A stretch of DNA of 64,000 nucleotides from Amphibacillus cookii (GCF_016908375.1 NZ_JAFBDS010000002.1:411040-475039); one strand, 5' to 3'; positions 18,685 through 30,571 are shown, numbered from the stretch's first letter. The notes: generated from the letters alone by a model not told the origin. Translations and numbers: made by a program.

Positions 18685-20979
18685 TTGACCAATCATTTAA
18701 TTTTATCCAAAATTAATGAACAGACAATCATTGAATGGGATAATATCGAAACCACACCTCCTTATTCTGAAATAGATATACTGCGGGCTTTAGATCAAGT
18801 TAAAGTTGACACTGATCAACTATCAAAACATGCGGAGGCCATATTGCACGTGATGTTAGCCTTTCATCGTTTGGTTCGTCACGAAGAGCAAGATCAATTA
18901 GCGCAAAACTTACTCGACATAGCTGCTAAAATGGAACCGAGTCTTTCTATACATCACAAACTTCAATCAATTAAACACTATTATTTCCTAATCCAACATT
19001 TCAAACAGCTCCATATCAATCAATGGTCGATTCGAGAAACGGATTTTGATCAAGCAAAACTAAAGAAACTTCAAGAATGGCAGAAAAAAATAACTTCTTT
19101 TTACAGTGAAACAGATGCAGTAGAATTTGAGGCGGACGAATACCAATCGCAACTGGATCAGATATACAGCCAGATGAAAGAAAAACTAATAAATTTGAAT
19201 CAGCTGTTGAAGGAAGGTATTGAATCAATAGAGAATAAGCGCTCTGGTATACCGACTAAACAAATTAATCTTATTATTAAAGAACTTGAGGATTTAGAAC
19301 ACACATTTGATCAAACACTCCCTGATACACTACATGCCAAAGTTGACAAAAGTCCTTTGCAAAAGCTTGAGGGCATGATTGGGCTCGATCAAATTAAACA
19401 ATATATGAAGCAATACTATCATTATCTGAAATATCAAAAGGATAGAAAAGACATTGGTTTCCAAATGATCGATGAGCCAGGTTTACATATGATTATTACA
19501 GGTAACCCTGGTACAGGTAAAACGACAATCGCGCGTTTGCTCGCAGAGATTTATCATGAACTTGGATTACTTGAATCAAAACATGTGATTGAAGTCAATC
19601 GTTCTCATCTGGTCGGATCATTTGTTGGTCAGAGTGAAGAGAACACGATGACTTATATACGTCAAGCAGTTGGTGGTGTCCTATTTATTGATGAAGCGTA
19701 CAGTTTAAAGCGTCAAGATTCTAGTGGAAGTGACTATGGACAAGCTGTTATTGATACGCTGGTATCAGCAATGACAAGTGGTGAATATGCGGGTAAATTT
19801 GTCGTTATTTTGGCAGGATATCCGGAAGAGATGCGACAGTTTTTATGGTCAAACCCTGGTCTTCGTAGTCGCTTTCCTGATCAAAATATGATTAGCTTAC
19901 CTGATTTTAAAATGAGTGAGTTAGTTGAAATTGCAGAAATGACGGCATTAAGCAATGATTACTTCTTTACCGAGACTGCTTTAAATAGCTTTTACGATTT
20001 AATTGAACGCGCCAAAGTTGATGATACGTTTGGAAATGCTAGGACGGTAAGAGATCTTGTCATGAAAGCTATATTCAAAAAAGGAGCCTCGATAACTGTA
20101 GATGCTAACGACGATTGGCTCGATCACATGAGGATCGAATCAAAAGATCTGTCTGTAATGGATGATCAAAGAGATGATACGGAACCGATGGACCAGCTTG
20201 ATCAGTTAATTGGTTTAGACAACATTAAAGCAGAGGTAAAGAAATTGTCCTCTTTTGTTAAAATGCAACAAAAGAGAAAACACCAAGGCTATCCGATTGT
20301 CCCAATCCAATTGCATGCTGTTTTTTCTGGTAATCCTGGTACAGGAAAGACGACTGTAGCAAAAATCTATTCAAAATTATTAAAAGAATGCGGCTTATTA
20401 AAACGCGGTCATTTTGTTTTAGCTTCACGTAGTGATTTAGTAGCCGGTTATGTGGGACAAACCGCTTTAAAAACCAAAAATAAGATCAGAGAGGCACTCG
20501 GTGGAGTATTATTTATCGATGAAGCTTACGCACTATTTAGGGGCGAAAATGACTTTGGAAAGGAAGCAATTGATACGTTAGTTGATGAGATGACGAAGCA
20601 CAATGAAAATCTTGTCGTTATCCTTGCCGGTTATCGGAAAGACATGGAACGATTTATTGATAGTAATCCTGGTTTATCTTCGCGATTCAGAAAGTACTTT
20701 GAATTTGTTGATTATCAAGCAAATGAATTATTGGCGATTACCCATTATCATATTGAACGTTACCACTACAAAATAACTGATGATGCACGAGACTTTTTAA
20801 TTGAACACTATCAGGCTGAATCAATTAAAGGAAATGCAAGGTTTGTTGTAAACCTTGTTGAAGAGGCTATTCAATTTCAAGCTTTACGTATGGCTGAACA
20901 ATCCCCAAGTGATGATCAGTTTTTACACCTAAATAAAGATGACTTTAAAAAAGCGTGGCAAACAGTGAAGGGAGACTAG
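18685..20979 (+). CDS. double AAA ATPase of the CbxX/SpoVK family
   Basis: A 764-residue protein with a helical N-terminal region (1-220) and two tandem CbxX/CfxQ-type AAA modules. Module 1 has Walker A GNPGTGKTT near 273 and Walker B GGVLFIDEAYSL near 330; module 2 has the same motifs near 549 and 606. Both carry the family's arginine-rich SRF sensor segments. B. subtilis SpoVK has one such module in 322 residues and is needed for spore maturation, so this is a larger relative, and equivalence is not certain. It starts at TTG after AAAGGGG. The gap to yneP is three bases, so the two are cotranscribed. Confidence 0.85.
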   Translation: MTNHLILSKINEQTIIEWDNIETTPPYSEIDILRALDQVKVDTDQLSKHAEAILHVMLAFHRLVRHEEQDQLAQNLLDIAAKMEPSLSIHHKLQSIKHYYFLIQHFKQLHINQWSIRETDFDQAKLKKLQEWQKKITSFYSETDAVEFEADEYQSQLDQIYSQMKEKLINLNQLLKEGIESIENKRSGIPTKQINLIIKELEDLEHTFDQTLPDTLHAKVDKSPLQKLEGMIGLDQIKQYMKQYYHYLKYQKDRKDIGFQMIDEPGLHMIITGNPGTGKTTIARLLAEIYHELGLLESKHVIEVNRSHLVGSFVGQSEENTMTYIRQAVGGVLFIDEAYSLKRQDSSGSDYGQAVIDTLVSAMTSGEYAGKFVVILAGYPEEMRQFLWSNPGLRSRFPDQNMISLPDFKMSELVEIAEMTALSNDYFFTETALNSFYDLIERAKVDDTFGNARTVRDLVMKAIFKKGASITVDANDDWLDHMRIESKDLSVMDDQRDDTEPMDQLDQLIGLDNIKAEVKKLSSFVKMQQKRKHQGYPIVPIQLHAVFSGNPGTGKTTVAKIYSKLLKECGLLKRGHFVLASRSDLVAGYVGQTALKTKNKIREALGGVLFIDEAYALFRGENDFGKEAIDTLVDEMTKHNENLVVILAGYRKDMERFIDSNPGLSSRFRKYFEFVDYQANELLAITHYHIERYHYKITDDARDFLIEHYQAESIKGNARFVVNLVEEAIQFQALRMAEQSPSDDQFLHLNKDDFKKAWQTVKGD

Positions 20980-20982
20980 TAA

Positions 20983-21408
20983 ATGAAAAAAGTAAAAACA
21001 CCCATCCAAGTACGTTATCAAGAGACTGATCAAATGGGGGTAGTCTATCACGCTAATTATTTGGTCTGGTTTGAAATTGGTAGAACAGCATTTGTTGACG
21101 CGCTTGGTCTATCCTATGCAGAAATGGAAAAGGCTGGCGTGGTTTCTCCTGTGACCCATGTGGAAGTGGATTATAAGCAACCGATTCGTTATGGTGAAGC
21201 TGCTTTTGTAGAAACATGGCTGGTTAGTTATGACGGTTTACGAACCGCCTACGGCTATCAAGTCCTCAATAAAGTCGGAGAAGTGGCTGTCTCAGGCAAG
21301 ACAGATCATGTTGTGGTGAAAAAAGATAATTTTCGTCCTATTTCTGTGCGGCGTATGTTTCCAGAATGGCATCAAAGTTACTGTGCTGCGCTTGGTGAAA
21401 AAGTATAA
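20983..21408 (+). CDS. yneP: acyl-CoA thioesterase, 4HBT family (YneP)
   Basis: A 141-residue single hotdog domain. VRYQETDQMGVVYHANYLVWFE carries the catalytic aspartate (residue 15 or so) of 4-hydroxybenzoyl-CoA thioesterase-like enzymes, and VDYKQPIRYGE is the conserved beta-strand region. It should hydrolyse an acyl-CoA; the acyl group is unknown. It begins three bases after the SpoVK-like gene and shares its stop with the start of yneQ (TAATG). The order acnA ... yneP-yneQ is conserved with B. subtilis. Confidence 0.92.
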   Translation: MKKVKTPIQVRYQETDQMGVVYHANYLVWFEIGRTAFVDALGLSYAEMEKAGVVSPVTHVEVDYKQPIRYGEAAFVETWLVSYDGLRTAYGYQVLNKVGEVAVSGKTDHVVVKKDNFRPISVRRMFPEWHQSYCAALGEKV

Positions 21409-21734
21409 TGGCTTTTGGTGTAAATAGACAAGAATTAATAAACTGGAAGAAGCGTGTTAAGGCAGGAGAAATTGCATTTATTACCCACTATTGGCAAGAT
21501 CCTCGTTTTCCTAGCTGTACAAGTGTAACTAAAGTAGGGTGTGCAGATGTAGAAAAATTAATAAAGTGGGGAGAGAAATATCAATTGAAACAGGAATGGA
21601 TTCATCTCGATCGAGATTATCCACATTATGATTTATTTGCGCCTCGCCAAATTGAAATATTAAAAGCAGAAGGAATAAATGACCAAATACAACGTTTTAA
21701 TCTAATAGATGGCAATAATCCTCATGCCAAATGA
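21408..21734 (+). CDS. yneQ: conserved protein YneQ
   Basis: A 108-residue basic protein with a motif-rich N-terminus (HYWQDPRFPSCTSVTKVGCAD) and a C-terminal LDRDYPHYDLFAPRQIEIL. It matches the uncharacterised YneQ family that follows yneP in Bacillus. There is no signal or membrane segment and no known function; two cysteines near residue 37-46 are conserved-looking. Its ATG overlaps the yneP stop by one base. Directly beyond its stop begins a decayed repeat/IS island. Confidence 0.88.
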   Translation: MAFGVNRQELINWKKRVKAGEIAFITHYWQDPRFPSCTSVTKVGCADVEKLIKWGEKYQLKQEWIHLDRDYPHYDLFAPRQIEILKAEGINDQIQRFNLIDGNNPHAK

Positions 21735-21774
21735 AGTCTGGGACAAAACGAACAGAAGTAATGAAAATCCGAAC

Positions 21775-21975
21775 AAATAACAAAACGTAGGCAAACTACC
21801 AACTCCTGTGGAAATAGCACAAGCTGAAGATCCACTGTTTGAAATGTTCTTAATTCACACAGTGGAATATTAGACTAAATCCGTCACCTCGTGTGACAAC
21901 GTCTAATTGGCCTACATCCTGTAGGCCCGAGGCCGTGCCTCATAGCCGTCAAGCTAAGCAGTAAGGTTTAAATAA
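21775..21975 (+). repeat. degenerate GC-rich repeat (B3) with an inserted module of the two-hairpin element
   Basis: CAACTCCTGTGGAAATAGCA and GAGGCCGTGCCTCATAGCCG are the decayed ends of a GC-rich repeat. Between them, 21869-21927 is a module of the other family: ATTAGAC pairs with GTCTAAT (21901-21907), GTCAC with GTGAC, and GGCCTACA with TGTAGGCC. The stems are intact although their bases differ from those of the copies at 12343 and 13691. Confidence 0.65.
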
Positions 21976-22030
21976 ATTGAAAAATACGTTACCCTAACGG
22001 ACAAGAAATATTTGTCTGGAGGGGGTTTCG

Positions 22031-22728
22031 ATGAATTTCATGAAAGAAATTGATCCATTTATTCAAGCTATCCATCAGGTATTATCTGTCAATGAGGTTC
22101 GTCAATTGGCTCGCAATGTAGGTTTCATTCAACGTCAAAAAAATTAAGTCCAGAGGATTTCTTAAGTATTTGTGCCTTTTTACAACAAACGGCAGGCTCT
22201 GAGCGGTTGAGTAAACGATGTGCAACTATAAGGGGTCACATCCAATCCGCCACAAAAAAGAATCAAATCCAAATGCTTGCCACCAATATAACACGGCAAC
22301 AATTGGATATGCAAGCGTTGTATCCGATCTATTCCTTACGTTGGCAAGTGGAGATTCTATTTAAAACATGGAAATCATTATTTGATATCGATAAGGTGCG
22401 AGCGATGAATCCAGAGCGGTTTGAGTGTCATTTATACGGTACGCTAATTCATATTCTTCTTTCGTCTATGATTGCTTTTCAATGTCGTTATTATCTCCAT
22501 AAGAAGCATCAGATCGAAGGTAGCGAATACAAGTGTATCGACCTTGCGAAAAGCGCCATTGAAGATGAGAAAGGACAGCCATTGCATGATATCTCTTCAC
22601 TTCGTGCACTGATGAAGAATATTTATCAAAATGTATACCGACATGGAAGGAAAGATCATCGCTATCAGTATAAGAGTCCTTTTGACATCTTAAATCTTAC
22701 TTATGAACGAACGTTTAAAGCAGTATAG
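22031..22728 (+). pseudogene. IS4-family (IS231-like) transposase remnant
   Basis: The gene opens with GGAGGGGG and an ATG at 22031 (FMKEIDPFIQAIHQVLS, VGFIQRQK), then shifts frame at seven A (22137-22143) and continues as KLSPEDFLSICAFLQQ. The middle catalytic half, more than 200 residues, is deleted. The rest from about 22207 to 22728 is the C-terminal end with YSLRWQVEILFKTWKSLFDI, the YREK-like motif of IS4 transposases carrying the last catalytic glutamate. With a frameshift and a large deletion it cannot be active. Confidence 0.85.
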
Positions 22729-22779
22729 ATGAATATTTGGGTTTTGCCAAAGCTTATTGTTTTTTAACTTTGTTGATTG

Positions 22780-22915
22780 GAGAGGAAGGCATTCGACTCC
22801 TGCGGGAAAAGCGAAGACGATGAGACCCCACAGTGAGCGTTCTGTGCGAACGAGGAGGCTCAGCGCGAGCCCGCGGAAAGCGAAATGCCTGGATCGCAAA
22901 TCAACAGCCACTTTT
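22780..22915 (+). repeat. GC-rich Bacillaceae-type repeat, copy B4 (well preserved)
   Basis: It has CGACTCCTGCGGGAAAAGCG, GAGACCCCACAGTGAGCG, GAACGAGGAGGCTCAGCG and CCCGCGGAAAGCGAAATGCC in order. GGCATTCG at the start and CGAAATGCC at the end, and GTGAGCG/GTGCGAAC in the middle, allow a long imperfect hairpin. It directly follows the dead IS4 gene. Confidence 0.7.
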
Positions 22916-23039
22916 AACAGCGTAATATTTAAAAAAAAGCAATAAAGTGGTTTTTACTAATCATGCACCGAATTGGAAAATAATATAATTTTGTGTAAAA
23001 ATTATTCGCTCTAGACTTGCTTTTTCTGTAATTGATCCT

Positions 23040-23105
23040 TAGCTTGACGGCTATGGGCCGTGTCCACGGAAAGCGAAGTATTGTGCTGAAGCGCAATGCT
23101 CAGAT
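23040..23105 (+). repeat. GC-rich repeat, 3' part only (copy B5)
   Basis: GCTTGACGGCTATGGGCCGT and GTCCACGGAAAGCGAAGT match the last third of copies B1 and B4. The 22916-23039 spacer shows no gene. Confidence 0.45.
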
Positions 23106-23151
23106 ATTAATGTCCGGATTTCATCTTTCTAATGACGCTTTTGTCCCAACC

Positions 23152-23385
23152 TCAATTGTTGTTCTTATTTTTCTTTTCTGGGACAGGATCAAGCCCCCCT
23201 GGGTGAAACGGATGGCATTTGAAGATGCGAATGATCGTGAGCCATCCTCCTTTAATTGCACCAAATCGAGTAATCGCTTCTTTTCCGTATTGTGAACACG
23301 TGGGCTGAAATCGACAACTTGGCTGTTTATGCGGGCTAATGTATTTTCGATAGAAATTAATAAGAGCCAACAATAAGTACTTCAT
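23152..23385 (-). CDS. yidD: membrane protein insertion efficiency factor YidD
   Basis: A 77-residue protein with the compact YidD signature: [30 protein letters not shown] and [13 protein letters not shown], with three conserved cysteines. YidD is a short amphipathic protein at the inner face of the membrane that helps YidC/SpoIIIJ insert proteins. It starts two bases after the folE2 stop, so both are transcribed together from the folE2 promoter. In B. subtilis the homologue (ytjA) is elsewhere, so this pairing is local. Confidence 0.95.
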   Translation of the reverse strand: MKYLLLALINFYRKYISPHKQPSCRFQPTCSQYGKEAITRFGAIKGGWLTIIRIFKCHPFHPGGLDPVPEKKNKNNN

Positions 23386-23387
23386 TT

Positions 23388-24314
23388 TTAGTTCACCCGT
23401 TTATCAAAGCTAATTGATGCAAGTGCATCATGCAAATGAATCGATTCTTCATTCTGACAAGTTACTTTAAAAGCAACGATTTCTTCAGATTCATATAGAT
23501 CAGCTGCTACAAGTCTAACCATATCTTCAACAAAACGTGGATTTTCATAGGCTTGTTCTGTAACCATTTTTTCATCAGGCCTTTTTAAAACCGGATGAAT
23601 GCGAGCACTAGCATTGCTTTCGGCTGCTTCTAGTAATAAAACTTTCCAATCTGCATGTTGTTCATCAAAATCATCAACGAGTTCAATCTCCATTTGTACT
23701 TCTCCGCGTTGATTATGAGCGCTATATTCACTAATTTCCTTTGAACATGGACAGAGTGTAGTAACGGTTCCGGTTAATCCGACTTTGATTTGATAAATAT
23801 GAGGTTCGTTAAAATGAATGCTTACCATCAAATTGGCATGATTTAAGCCAGCTAAATTTGAACTTGGTCCACGGCGCTCATAAAACCAAGGGACATCTAC
23901 TTTTAAAAATGCATCAGAGCTGTGTAGACGTTTTGCTAAATCTTTTGTAAATCTCTTCAGTAAATGGAGGTCTAATGTTAATTCCCCATTTTTATAATAG
24001 TCTTGTAATTGCTCAGTAAATCTGCTCATATTGGTTCCTTTACTCCCTTGATCCACGGATGAAGAGAATGTGAAAATACCAATTGAACTTTGTTGGTGTG
24101 GTTTGTATTTACTATTTATTTGAACCGGATGTTTCACGTTTGTTATACCAACTGCATCTAATTTAAATAGAAAGTCGTTTTGCGTATTTTGTAAGTCTGG
24201 CATGTCTTCTTTTTTGGTTGGTTTATTTTTTTCTCCAGGTTCAACCGAACCAAATAGACGATGTCTTTCTGTTTTATTAGGTAAATTTCGATATTTTAAT
24301 TTATGATTCGTCAT
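23388..24314 (-). CDS. folE2: GTP cyclohydrolase FolE2 (type IB)
   Basis: A 308-residue enzyme converting GTP to dihydroneopterin triphosphate, the first step of folate synthesis. It shows the COG1469 landmarks: [28 protein letters not shown] and [17 protein letters not shown] with the catalytic cysteine, and a histidine near the C-terminus (SIHLHDA). FolE2 can use metals other than zinc and is a zinc-saving form in bacteria that also hold FolE. No clear Zur operator is visible upstream. The N-terminal 60 residues are basic and low in complexity. It is the first gene of a pair with yidD. Confidence 0.94.
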   Translation of the reverse strand: MTNHKLKYRNLPNKTERHRLFGSVEPGEKNKPTKKEDMPDLQNTQNDFLFKLDAVGITNVKHPVQINSKYKPHQQSSIGIFTFSSSVDQGSKGTNMSRFTEQLQDYYKNGELTLDLHLLKRFTKDLAKRLHSSDAFLKVDVPWFYERRGPSSNLAGLNHANLMVSIHFNEPHIYQIKVGLTGTVTTLCPCSKEISEYSAHNQRGEVQMEIELVDDFDEQHADWKVLLLEAAESNASARIHPVLKRPDEKMVTEQAYENPRFVEDMVRLVAADLYESEEIVAFKVTCQNEESIHLHDALASISFDKRVN

Positions 24315-24350
24315 GGATTATAGACCCCTTTCGCGTCTTTATTAGTTCAA

Positions 24351-24379
24351 AGTATACTGAACTCTGGGTGATGATTCAA
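24351..24379 (-). promoter_or_regulatory. folE2-yidD promoter
   Basis: On the reverse strand TTGAAT (24379-24374) and TATACT (24356-24351) are spaced by 17 bp, 37 bp before the folE2 start. Confidence 0.65.
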
Positions 24380-24558
24380 TTTATTTAACTTATACACAGA
24401 CAGGCTAACAAAAAAGTTAGTCTCTCTTCCAAAGGCTGTATCTAAACGACAAGCTAGGGGAGTCAGGGAGAACTTTCAAATTACCGAGGATTTTGCTGAA
24501 CTTTGGCACTTCGTAACATATCATCGTGTTTATTACAGACAAACTGTATAATAGGCAA

Positions 24559-24588
24559 TAAAAAACACTTTAAGCTATGCTCAAAGTG
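24559..24588 (-). terminator. plsY terminator
   Basis: On the reverse strand CACTTTGAGC pairs with GCTTAAAGTG (one mismatch) across a short loop, followed by TTTTTTA. It begins eight bases after the plsY stop. Confidence 0.9.
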
Positions 24589-24596
24589 AAGATAAT

Positions 24597-25184
24597 TTAA
24601 ATCCAAGTAACTTTAGGCTCTGATTTGTTCACTATTCGCTTAATATTTGGTATATGACGATAGATGATAAAAACAGCCAAAATACTCGTTAAAATCAGCG
24701 ATCCGTAATCACTTAATAAGAAGGAAGTGATCACTGCGATAATGCTTGTGAGTATTGATGAGAGTGAAACATATTTACAGATATATAAAACAATAAGAAA
24801 CGTAGCCAAAATAATTAGAAACAAAAGCGGATTAACACCTAAAATCATACCTCCAGATGTAGCAACAGCTTTTCCACCTCGAAAGTTAGCAAATACAGGA
24901 TACATATGACCAATAACAGCAAAAATACCAATAATCAAAGCGCTCAACTCTGGTTGATTAAATAGGAAAGGCAAGCTAGCTGCCAAGGTACCTTTTAAAA
25001 TATCAGCCAATGTTACAATGATACCTGCTTTTTTACCTAGTACACGAAAAGTATTGGTTGCGCCTAAATTTCCACTTCCGTGTTCCCGTATATCCGTTTG
25101 GTAAAAAACTTTCCCAACAATGAGCCCTGATGGAATCGATCCTAATAGATAAGCAATTAATATAAATAATAGATAAGTCCACAT
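24597..25184 (-). CDS. plsY: glycerol-3-phosphate acyltransferase PlsY
   Basis: A 195-residue integral membrane enzyme with about five hydrophobic helices. The three family motifs are present: [11 protein letters not shown] near the N-terminus, [10 protein letters not shown] at about 35-44, and [20 protein letters not shown] at about 92-111. PlsY transfers acyl groups from acyl phosphate to glycerol 3-phosphate, the first step of phospholipid synthesis with PlsX. It is the yneS gene of B. subtilis and sits, as there, beside yneT and parE but on the opposite strand. Confidence 0.96.
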   Translation of the reverse strand: MWTYLLFILIAYLLGSIPSGLIVGKVFYQTDIREHGSGNLGATNTFRVLGKKAGIIVTLADILKGTLAASLPFLFNQPELSALIIGIFAVIGHMYPVFANFRGGKAVATSGGMILGVNPLLFLIILATFLIVLYICKYVSLSSILTSIIAVITSFLLSDYGSLILTSILAVFIIYRHIPNIKRIVNKSEPKVTWI

Positions 25185-25358
25185 ATTTGTTCCTCATTTC
25201 TATTTAACAATATAGTCCGGTCGTTTTATTTTAACATGAATTTAAATAATATTAAATCTTTTTAGTACCAGGTTTTAATACATTACTATTTGACCCAAAT
25301 GAACAAAAAAGCGTAAACTATAAACTAATGGATGAATAATGAAAGGTGGAGCCTGATT

Positions 25359-25769
25359 ATGAGCTATTCACATCCGAACCAGGAAAGATTGAAAGAGATA
25401 TTTAATCAGACGACGACAATTGCCGTAGTAGGGCTATCCGATCAACCCAATCGAATCTCGTATCAAGTTTCTCAAGTGATGCAGAAAGTCGGCTTTAAAA
25501 TCATTCCCGTTAATCCTAATATTCAATCATCCCTTGGTGAAAAAGCTTATCGTCATCTTTCTGAAATACCAGAGCCGGTTGATATTGTTAACGTTTTCCG
25601 AAAATCGCTATTTTTAAAAGACATTGCAAAGGAAACTGTTCAAATTGGAGCCAAAGTGTTATGGGCACAACAGGGCGTGGTTGATGAAGCGGTCTATGAA
25701 TTGTATAATAAAGACTTGTTCATCGTTATGGATTCATGTATTAAAGTGGCTTATCACCACCACGGCTAA
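25359..25769 (+). CDS. yneT: CoA-binding domain protein YneT
   Basis: A 136-residue Rossmann-fold protein with the CoA-binding signature IAVVGLSDQPNRISYQVSQ near the N-terminus, FKIIPVNP in the second strand, and LWAQQGV and VMDSCIKV later. It resembles the CoA-binding part of succinyl-CoA synthetase but has no catalytic domain; ligand and role are unknown. I start it at the ATG at 25359, preceded by GAAAGGTGGAG. It is divergent from plsY and upstream of parE, as in B. subtilis. Confidence 0.9.
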   Translation: MSYSHPNQERLKEIFNQTTTIAVVGLSDQPNRISYQVSQVMQKVGFKIIPVNPNIQSSLGEKAYRHLSEIPEPVDIVNVFRKSLFLKDIAKETVQIGAKVLWAQQGVVDEAVYELYNKDLFIVMDSCIKVAYHHHG

Positions 25770-25820
25770 ATATTTTTAAAGCATGTCTATGACCTTAAGT
25801 TGAGGCCTTAACTAAGCCGA

Positions 25821-25855
25821 TCTTATGGTCAGGTTTAGTTAAGCTAGTCAAAATA
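25821..25855. other. 12-bp hairpin between yneT and parE
   Basis: CTTAACTAAGCC pairs with GGTTTAGTTAAG (one G-T pair) around a 13-base loop. No T run follows, so it is at best a weak terminator of yneT. Confidence 0.5.
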
Positions 25856-25872
25856 GAGACTATTTTAGCTAT

Positions 25873-25900
25873 TTCACATTTAATAAACACATGCTATACT
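25873..25900 (+). promoter_or_regulatory. parE-parC promoter
   Basis: TTCACA (25873-25878) and an extended -10 TGCTATACT (TATACT 25895-25900) with a 16-bp spacer, about 70 bp before parE. Confidence 0.55.
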
Positions 25901-25926
25901 TACTTAATAACTAATTACAAACGTAG

Positions 25927-27927
<2,001 letters not shown>

Positions 27928-27945
27928 TTTTGAGGAGGAAATATT

Positions 27946-30396
27946 TTGGCTTCACAAGAGAAATATTTAGATTTACCATTAGAAGAAGTGATTGGTGACC
28001 GATTTGGTCGCTATAGTAAATACATCATACAAGATCGTGCTTTACCTGATGCTCGAGATGGTTTGAAGCCGGTTCAACGTCGAATCCTTTATGCGATGCA
28101 TGAAGAAAAAAATACACACGAAAAAGGATTTCGTAAATCTGCTAAAACGGTTGGTACAGTAATTGGAAACTACCATCCACATGGTGATAGTTCTGTATAT
28201 GAAGCAATGGTTCGTTTAAGTCAAGAATGGAAAGTGCGTAACGTTCTTGTGGAAATGCATGGTAATAATGGTAGTGTTGATGGAGATCCACCAGCCGCGA
28301 TGCGTTATACTGAGGCTCGACTTTCTGCGATTTCTAGTGAATTATTACGTGATATTGACAAAGAAACCGTTGATTATATTCCAAATTTTGATGATACTAT
28401 TAATGAACCTGTTGTCTTACCTGCACGATTTCCAAACTTACTTGTCAATGGCTCAACAGGTATTTCAGCTGGTTACGCAACAGATATTCCTCCACATAAC
28501 TTAACTGAAGTGATCGATGCAGTTATTAAAAAAATTGATCAACCAGATGTCACAATTGATCAATTGCTCGAGATCATGAAGGGGCCCGACTTTCCAACAG
28601 GTGGTATTATTCAAGGAGAAGAGGGACTGAAACAGGCATACCGTACAGGTAAAGGTAAAGTGATTGTAAGAGGACGTGCAGAAATTGAAGCAATTAGAGG
28701 AAATCGTGAACAAATTGTGATCGATGAAATTCCCTATGAGGTTAATAAAGCAGTATTGGTAAAGCGAATCGACGAATTAAAACTTGATCGCAAAGTCGAG
28801 GGTATTGCTGAAGTACGAGATGAAACAGACCGGACAGGGATGCGAATTGTAGTTGAGTTGCGTAAAGAAGCGGACAGTGAAGGGATTTTAAATTTTCTAT
28901 ACAAACATACTGATTTACAAATTGCTTATCACTTTAACATGGTCGCAATTAAGGATAAAACGCCGACGCAACTTAATTTAATAGAATTATTGGATGCTTA
29001 TATTAACCATCAAAAAGAGGTTGTTCTTAGACAATCACATTATGATTTAAAACGGGCTAATGACAGAGCACACATTGTTGAAGGGTTAATTAAGGCGATT
29101 TCTGTTTTAGATCAATTGATTGCAACCATTCGAGCTAGTAAAGATAAAGCCAATGCGAAAATGCGGATAGAAGCACAATTTGGCTTCTCGGAAAAGCAAG
29201 CAGAAGCTATTGTGAATTTGCAATTATATCGCTTAACAAATACCGATATCACATCATTAGAAAAAGAGGCTAACGAACTAAAACAAGCGATTATCGAGTT
29301 AAACAGTATTATTGCTGATCCGAAAAAATTAGCGCAGGTAATAAAAAGCGATTTGCGTCAGATTAAGAAAAAATTTAACACGCCAAGACTGACCTCTATT
29401 GAAGCTGAAGTCGAAGAATTAAAAATAAATCTCGAGGTAATGGTAGCTAGTGAAGAGGTGCTTGTTTCTGTTACGTATGATGGCTATCTTAAACGAACAA
29501 GTTTACGGTCATATGCTGCATCGAATGGCGAAGATTTAGCCATGAAAGATAATGATCGCCTTGTTGGACTTTTTGAAATCAACACAACGGATACCTTATT
29601 ATTATTTACTAATAAGGGTCGATATATTTATATGCCTGTACATCTTTTACCTGATATTAGATGGAAAGATTTAGCACAACATATTTCTAACATAGTAGCG
29701 ATTGATAACGGTGAAAAGATCATTAAAGCGATACCGATTCGCGATTTTAAGGCCCCACAATATTTGATCTTCTTTACTCAAAATGGCATGATTAAACGTA
29801 GTGAACTTAGTTTATATGAGGCGCAAAGATATTCAAAGCCACTGGTTGCCATTAACTTAAAAGGTAATGATCAACTTGTTAATGTGTTCTTATCCAATGG
29901 CTTACAGGACGTATTTGTCGTCTGCAATCGAGGCTATGGATTGCGTTATAACGAGGCAGAAGTTTCGCCTGTGGGTCAACGTGCTGCAGGAGTGAAGGCA
30001 ATGAATTTAAAAAAAGAAGAGTACGTGGTTAATGGATTTGTGATGGACGGTGATAAACAAGATGAAACTTACTTCACGCTTGTCACACAACGTGGAGCAA
30101 TGAAACGCATGAAAATTACAGAGTTTGAACAATCGACGCGTGCTAAGCGCGGACAAATTATGTTAAGAGAACTAAAAGGCAAGCCTCATCGTGTAGCTGG
30201 ATTTACTGAAGTATTTCCAGAAGAACGTGTTACTGTTCTAACCGAGACTGGTCAAACGATGACCGTACATCCGATGGAATTAAGCATCAGTGATCGATAC
30301 AGCAATGGATCTTTTGTTTTAGATACAGATGAAATGGGAGAAGTAGCAACCATTTGGAAAGAAATTGTTTATCAAACACCATTTAAAACGGAATAA
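27946..30396 (+). CDS. parC: DNA topoisomerase IV subunit A
   Basis: An 816-residue cleavage-rejoining subunit (grlA). The start is TTG after GAGGAGG. The catalytic tyrosine lies in [11 protein letters not shown] (about residue 122), and the quinolone-resistance region [19 protein letters not shown] shows the usual serine and glutamate, so no classic resistance change is apparent. The C-terminal beta-pinwheel repeats from about 500 on. It forms a C2E2 tetramer with ParE for chromosome decatenation. Confidence 0.97.
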   Translation: MASQEKYLDLPLEEVIGDRFGRYSKYIIQDRALPDARDGLKPVQRRILYAMHEEKNTHEKGFRKSAKTVGTVIGNYHPHGDSSVYEAMVRLSQEWKVRNVLVEMHGNNGSVDGDPPAAMRYTEARLSAISSELLRDIDKETVDYIPNFDDTINEPVVLPARFPNLLVNGSTGISAGYATDIPPHNLTEVIDAVIKKIDQPDVTIDQLLEIMKGPDFPTGGIIQGEEGLKQAYRTGKGKVIVRGRAEIEAIRGNREQIVIDEIPYEVNKAVLVKRIDELKLDRKVEGIAEVRDETDRTGMRIVVELRKEADSEGILNFLYKHTDLQIAYHFNMVAIKDKTPTQLNLIELLDAYINHQKEVVLRQSHYDLKRANDRAHIVEGLIKAISVLDQLIATIRASKDKANAKMRIEAQFGFSEKQAEAIVNLQLYRLTNTDITSLEKEANELKQAIIELNSIIADPKKLAQVIKSDLRQIKKKFNTPRLTSIEAEVEELKINLEVMVASEEVLVSVTYDGYLKRTSLRSYAASNGEDLAMKDNDRLVGLFEINTTDTLLLFTNKGRYIYMPVHLLPDIRWKDLAQHISNIVAIDNGEKIIKAIPIRDFKAPQYLIFFTQNGMIKRSELSLYEAQRYSKPLVAINLKGNDQLVNVFLSNGLQDVFVVCNRGYGLRYNEAEVSPVGQRAAGVKAMNLKKEEYVVNGFVMDGDKQDETYFTLVTQRGAMKRMKITEFEQSTRAKRGQIMLRELKGKPHRVAGFTEVFPEERVTVLTETGQTMTVHPMELSISDRYSNGSFVLDTDEMGEVATIWKEIVYQTPFKTE

Positions 30397-30406
30397 CTTG
30401 ATATTT

Positions 30407-30444
30407 AATCAGTAAGGATAGTTTGATTATCCTTACTGATTTTT
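30407..30444 (+). terminator. parC terminator
   Basis: AATCAGTAAGGATA pairs perfectly with TATCCTTACTGATT around a short loop and is followed by TTT. Confidence 0.92.
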
Positions 30445-30535
30445 AAAATGGTTTAGTAAATGATTAAAAGCTTTTTTATTGAGGTTTAACATTATTATTA
30501 GTAATCGAAAAAAGTTTCAATAACAAGCTGGTTAT

Positions 30536-30571
30536 TGTAGCCCTCCGCTCACTGATGCAGGTTCGTTTTAT
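30536..30571 (+). repeat. right-end fragment of the dispersed two-hairpin element (copy R5)
   Basis: TGTAGCCCTCCGCTCACTGA and GCAGGTTCGTTTTAT are the right end of the long copies. The final TTA supplies, on the reverse strand, the TAA stop codon of hisJ. Confidence 0.65.

Noticed and set aside
22137..22147. Run of seven A at the frame change in the IS4 gene, as in programmed frameshifting
   Set aside because: The middle of the gene is deleted as well, so the product could not work; an ordinary indel in a homopolymer is the simpler reading.
24315..24350. Zur operator for folE2
   Set aside because: No dyad resembling the Zur motif was seen around the promoter.
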